From contig MGUL01000010.1 in the NCBI GenBank assembly GCA_001800005.1, forward strand, positions 10,442-20,468: a stretch of DNA of 10,027 nt, given 5' to 3'. Source of the DNA: Elusimicrobia bacterium RBG_16_66_12. GTDB lineage: Bacteria; Elusimicrobiota; Elusimicrobia; UBA1565; UBA9628. Shown one piece after another: positions 7,371 through 10,027 of the stretch. The notes under the pieces are model-generated. The model saw nothing but the letters and a program-made list of their open reading frames with translations. It made no database searches and was not told where the DNA came from. Position 1 is the stretch's first letter. Each line of letters begins with the position of its first letter. A program made the translations under genes and the position numbers.

Positions 7371-8383
7371 GCGCCCCCCCGCGACGTCTCGAAGCGGTGC
7401 CAGCGCCCCTTGGATTCGTCCTCCACGTTCCAGCAGTTGGCCATGCGCCCGCCCTCGAGGTGGAACTGAGGCGGGTCCTGCGTGCGGCAGCGCTCCATGA
7501 CGGCGGGGCAGCGCGGCGCGAAAGGACATCCCGTGAAGCCGTCGCCCAGGTCCGGAGGCTGGCCGGGGATGGCGGCGAGGCGGTCCTTGCGGCAGTAGAT
7601 GGACGGCACCGAGGCGAGCAGGCCCTTGGTGTAGGGGTGCCGAGGGTCCTTGAAGAGGTCTGCGACGGCCGCGTTCTCGACCGGGCGGCCGGCGTACATC
7701 ACCGCCACGTCGTCCGCCATCTCGGCCACCACGCCGATGTTGTGCGTGATCAGGATGATGGCCATGTGATACTCACGCTGGAGATCCTTCATCAGCTCCA
7801 GGATCTGCGCCTGGATCGTCACGTCGAGCGCGGTCGTCGGCTCGTCGGCGATCAGCACGTCGGGCTCGCAGGAGAGCGCGATGGCGATCATCGCGCGCTG
7901 GCGCATGCCGCCCGAGAACTGGTGCGGGAAATCGTGGACCCGCTCCTCGGGGTGCGGGATGCCGACCTTGCCCAGCAGGTCGGCGGCCTTGGCCCAAGCC
8001 TTCTCCTTCGAGGACTTCTGATGGAGGATGACCGCCTCGGCGATCTGCTCGCCGATCCGGAGCACGGGGTTGAGGCTCGTCATCGGCTCCTGGAAGATCA
8101 TCGCGATGCGGTCGCCGCGAATGCTCCGGATCTCCTCCGGGGACATCCTCAGCAGGTCCCGGCCGCGAAAGAGGATTTCCCCCGCCACGACCTTCGCCGG
8201 GGGCTCCGGCAGAAGGCGGAGGATGGACAGGGCGTGCACGCTTTTGCCCGAACCCGACTCGCCGACGACGGCCAGGGTCTTGCCGGGGTGGAGGTCGTAG
8301 GTGAGGCCGTCGACCGCGGAGACCGTCCGTTCGGGCGTGACGAAATGCGTCCTGAGGCCCCGGACGGAGAGGACGGGCTCCAC
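7367..8383 (-). CDS. dppD: DppD/OppD-like peptide ABC transporter ATPase
   Basis: The first ATPase of the importer, 338 residues, full length. Walker A is GESGSGKS (41-48), the Q-loop is IFQEPMTSLNP (96-106), the signature is FSGGMRQR (156-163, the MRQR form typical of DppD/OppD), Walker B is VLIADE (176-181), and the switch histidine is H214. The C-terminal extension has the same four-cysteine pattern as its partner, at 286, 292, 299 and 317. All ATPase motifs are intact in both subunits, so neither site looks degenerate. The start is a GTG overlapping the stop of the RAM-domain gene by one base (TAGTG). No good Shine-Dalgarno is visible, so translation probably depends on ribosomes finishing the small gene before it. 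The last bases overlap the DppF-like start. Confidence 0.95.
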   Translation of the reverse strand: MEPVLSVRGLRTHFVTPERTVSAVDGLTYDLHPGKTLAVVGESGSGKSVHALSILRLLPEPPAKVVAGEILFRGRDLLRMSPEEIRSIRGDRIAMIFQEPMTSLNPVLRIGEQIAEAVILHQKSSKEKAWAKAADLLGKVGIPHPEERVHDFPHQFSGGMRQRAMIAIALSCEPDVLIADEPTTALDVTIQAQILELMKDLQREYHMAIILITHNIGVVAEMADDVAVMYAGRPVENAAVADLFKDPRHPYTKGLLASVPSIYCRKDRLAAIPGQPPDLGDGFTGCPFAPRCPAVMERCRTQDPPQFHLEGGRMANCWNVEDESKGRWHRFETSRGGA

Positions 8384-8616
8384 TAGATGGAGGTCGTCAC
8401 CAGGCTCTCGGTGGAGAGCACGCCGGGAGTCGCGCGGATGTCGCGCACGACGACGTTCGAGAGGGTCGTGACGTCCTCGGTCTCGATGTCCAGCACCAGG
8501 TCCCAGCGCCCGAAAACCGCGGTCACATGGGAAACGCCCTTGATCTCCTTGATCCGAGCGAGCGCCGCCTTCTCCTTGCCCGCCATCAGACGCACCAGCA
8601 CGAGTCCGGTCACCAT
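8383..8616 (-). CDS. Stand-alone Lrp/AsnC ligand-binding (RAM) domain protein
   Basis: A 77-residue protein that is only the effector-binding domain of the Lrp/AsnC family (RAM domain, AsnC_trans_reg), with no helix-turn-helix. The pattern fits the beta-alpha-beta-beta-alpha-beta fold: a first strand GLVLVRL, a helix from about 13-26, VSHVTAVFGRWDLVLDI (28-44, with the typical G-x-x-D turn at 36-39), a helix around 50-62, and TPGVLSTESLV at the end. Such proteins usually form dimers or octamers and bind amino acids; some modulate full-length Lrp regulators. The ATG is preceded by a strong Shine-Dalgarno (GGAGGG, 9 bases away). The frame stays open upstream to about 9990, but that stretch is the antisense of the divergent gene and is not included. 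It is the first gene of the peptide importer operon and its stop overlaps the next start, so an amino-acid-sensing role linked to peptide uptake is plausible. Confidence 0.88.
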   Translation of the reverse strand: MVTGLVLVRLMAGKEKAALARIKEIKGVSHVTAVFGRWDLVLDIETEDVTTLSNVVVRDIRATPGVLSTESLVTTSI

Positions 8617-8625
8617 GGGTCGACG

Positions 8626-8631
8626 CCCTCC
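8626..8631 (-). promoter_or_regulatory. Ribosome binding site of the RAM-domain gene
   Basis: The minus strand reads GGAGGG followed by 9 bases and then the ATG at 8616. It is the best Shine-Dalgarno in the operon and fixes the start of the first gene, ruling out the longer in-frame reading. Confidence 0.75.
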
Positions 8632-8654
8632 GCTCTCTTGGGTTTGAGGGCCGC

Positions 8655-8684
8655 AGTATATCAAAAGTCCGTCCGCCGTGTCGT
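8655..8684 (-). promoter_or_regulatory. Predicted operon promoter (minus strand)
   Basis: On the minus strand a -10-like TATACT (8660-8655) is preceded, with an 18-base spacer, by ACGACA (8684-8679), a 4 of 6 match to the sigma-70 -35 box. Transcription would start near 8648, giving a leader of about 31 bases with the strong Shine-Dalgarno in it. It is the only good candidate upstream of the operon within this window. The -35 overlaps the first base of the divergent TATAAT, so the two promoters probably interfere with each other. Predicted by eye only. Confidence 0.5.
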
Positions 8685-8689
8685 ATAAT
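8684..8689 (+). promoter_or_regulatory. Consensus -10 box of the divergent plus-strand gene
   Basis: A perfect TATAAT ends 8 bases before the ATG at 8698. A start site about 7 bases after the box would fall at 8696-8698, at or next to the ATG, so the mRNA could be leaderless. No convincing -35 exists: the position 17 bases upstream reads TCAAAA. No Shine-Dalgarno precedes the ATG (CTCCCCCG). AT-rich sequence is rare in this GC-rich window, which makes the box stand out. Confidence 0.55.
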
Positions 8690-8697
8690 CTCCCCCG

Positions 8698-10027
8698 ATG
8701 AGGCGAACCCACGGCGGCGTCATGCTCCTCCTCGCGGTGGCGGCGCTCTATGCGGCCGTTTTCCTCGGCCACCGCTGGCTCGCGGCAATCCGCGGCGTGC
8801 GCCTTCAGGCGGGCGCGCCCGAGGCCCTCCACTATGACCTGGTGCCGCTCAGGCTGACTTTTTCGGACCGGGAGCTGGACCGCGGGTTCGAGACCTCGGC
8901 GCCCCGCGTGGCGGTCGTGCGCGGCACCGAGACGCTCACGTCCGTCGCCGGCATCCGCGAGACGGTCCTCAGGCGGGAGTCCCCCGGAGTCTGGTCCGGA
9001 CTTTGGCCGGTGCCTTGGAACGCCCCCGTCGGCGATTACCACCCGGTGCTCCTCGCCCGCGACGACCTGGGCCGGCGCCTGCGCTCGGCGGCCTTCCATG
9101 TGGGCCGGCGCAAGCCGACTCCCCTGCCCCGGGGCGGGTTCGTCGTCGCCTCGCTTGAGAGCGTGATGCCTTTGGCGACGATGCGGGTCAAGGCCCCGGA
9201 CGGGACCATGAAGGACTGGCGCGGCCTGCTCGACTGGGCCCAGGAGATCGGGGCGGACGCCTTTTGGGTGCTGGGCGGGCAGACCCCGGGGCTCCAGGAC
9301 GGCCAGGTCTGGGTGGACACCAACCTTAAAATGCTGCCGGAGATGGCCAAGGAGTGCCGCCGCAGAGGGCTCAAGTTCGGCGTGTACGCGATGTACTCTC
9401 TGACCATGTCCGACACGGTCAAGCTCCCGGGCTACGAGTACGCGCTGGAGATCAAGGACGGCCGCGCCGTGCCGACGCGCGCGATCTCCATCCGCGACCG
9501 CAAGCGGCTCGACGACGTCGTCGAGTTCTTGAAGCCGTTCGCCGCGAATCCGGACGTCGACTTCGTCGGGGTCGATTATATCCGAAACGCCCTCGGAGGA
9601 TATGAGCTCGTCGACGACTTTGTCGCCGAGATGCCGGGCGTGCAGGTCCCTCCGGGGTGGGCTCGACTCTCGCGCGAAGAGAGGATGACTTGGCTGGCCC
9701 GCAAGAAGATCATGCGCCGCGACATGCCCTTCGTCGAGGCCTGGCAGTGGTGGCGCGCCCGCCGCGTCGCGCTGCTCGTCAAGGAATTGAAGGCGCGTCT
9801 CGGCTCGGACAAGCCTCTTTGGGCGTTCACCCTGACCTGGGACAAGGGCTGGCATCACGGCCAGGACCCGGTCATGATGAGCGACGCCGGCGCGGACTAC
9901 GACGCGCTGATGTTCTACGAGGCGGACAAGGAGCAGTACGGCGCGATGATGAAGGACTGGCGCGGCTACGTGCGGCGCGGCGACGTCCAATTGATCCCCG
10001 GGGACATCTTCGACTGGGGGCTCCCTC
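8698..10027 (+). CDS. Membrane-anchored putative glycoside-hydrolase-like protein, 3' end outside window
   Basis: An open frame of 443 codons with no stop before the window edge. It starts MRRTHGG, then one hydrophobic segment (about residues 9-27) that is a signal anchor or uncleaved signal, placing the rest outside the inner membrane. Residues about 40-138 look like a beta-sandwich: alternating strands, a LYDLVP-like start, and PVGDYHPVLLARDD near the end. From about 150 the pattern is that of an alpha/beta barrel: FVVASLESV, GADAFWVLGG (185-194), LKFGVYAMY (225-233), VDFVGVDYIR (287-296) and LWAFTLTWDKGW (374-385). The strand FVGVDYIR, with Asp293, resembles the catalytic strand of poorly characterised glycoside-hydrolase-like barrel families (GHL10/DUF4015 type); this is recognition by pattern, not a confirmed match. 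An alternative start at Met9 (8722) would give a 26-base leader but lose the basic N-terminus. No functional link to the divergent transporter is evident. Confidence 0.8.
   Translation, partial: MRRTHGGVMLLLAVAALYAAVFLGHRWLAAIRGVRLQAGAPEALHYDLVPLRLTFSDRELDRGFETSAPRVAVVRGTETLTSVAGIRETVLRRESPGVWSGLWPVPWNAPVGDYHPVLLARDDLGRRLRSAAFHVGRRKPTPLPRGGFVVASLESVMPLATMRVKAPDGTMKDWRGLLDWAQEIGADAFWVLGGQTPGLQDGQVWVDTNLKMLPEMAKECRRRGLKFGVYAMYSLTMSDTVKLPGYEYALEIKDGRAVPTRAISIRDRKRLDDVVEFLKPFAANPDVDFVGVDYIRNALGGYELVDDFVAEMPGVQVPPGWARLSREERMTWLARKKIMRRDMPFVEAWQWWRARRVALLVKELKARLGSDKPLWAFTLTWDKGWHHGQDPVMMSDAGADYDALMFYEADKEQYGAMMKDWRGYVRRGDVQLIPGDIFDWGLP

Noticed and set aside
7371..7529. An upstream start for the DppF-like ATPase
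   Set aside because: The extra 53 residues lie inside the end of the DppD-like gene in another frame and look like shadow sequence; the GTG at 7370 gives the normal family N-terminus.
8617..9990. A long N-terminal extension of the RAM-domain gene on the minus strand
   Set aside because: The extension is antisense to the divergent barrel gene and has shadow composition. The strong Shine-Dalgarno before the ATG at 8616 and the usual size of a RAM domain support the short form.
1..10027. Mobile element, CRISPR, tRNA or toxin-antitoxin content
   Set aside because: I saw no terminal repeats, transposase or integrase motifs, regularly spaced repeats or tRNA-like cloverleaf; nearly all bases are explained by the transporter operon and the divergent gene.

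Overview
The window is GC-rich, densely coded bacterial DNA. Almost all of it is one minus-strand operon for a peptide-type (Dpp/Opp family) ABC importer. The only plus-strand gene starts divergently from the operon's promoter end and runs off the right edge. The three solute-binding proteins have cleavable (Sec-type) signal peptides and no lipobox cysteine, which fits periplasmic proteins of a diderm (Gram-negative) bacterium. I cannot name the phylum from the sequence. A poorly characterised or uncultured diderm lineage is a guess, not a result.

Layout in transcription order, right to left: a stand-alone Lrp/AsnC-type ligand-binding (RAM) domain without a DNA-binding domain (8616-8383); ATPase 1, DppD/OppD-like (8383-7367); ATPase 2, DppF/OppF-like (7370-6354); three paralogous family 5 solute-binding proteins, called here SBP1 (6357-4624), SBP2 (4627-2870) and SBP3 (2827-1073); a DppB-like permease (1073-45); and the first 14 codons of what is probably the DppC-like permease (42-1). 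Junctions overlap by 1 or 4 bases (TAGTG, GTGA, ATGA), except a 2-base gap before DppC and a 42-base gap between SBP2 and SBP3. That 42-base gap holds a perfect 14-base palindrome. The operon looks transcribed as one unit from a promoter near 8655-8684.

Taken together the genes would make one importer: two different ATPases (each with a C-terminal four-cysteine motif), two permeases, and three alternative periplasmic receptors. The receptors presumably widen the range of peptides or related solutes taken up. The leading RAM domain may sense amino acids, the breakdown product of imported peptides.

The 81-base divergent region (8617-8697) holds both promoters back to back. A consensus TATAAT sits so close to the plus-strand ATG that this mRNA may be leaderless. 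The plus-strand gene (8698 to the edge) encodes a membrane-anchored protein. It appears to have an N-terminal beta-sandwich-like region followed by a (beta/alpha)8-like region resembling poorly characterised glycoside-hydrolase-like families. It is the least understood gene here. I see no RNA genes, mobile elements, CRISPR arrays or integration sites.
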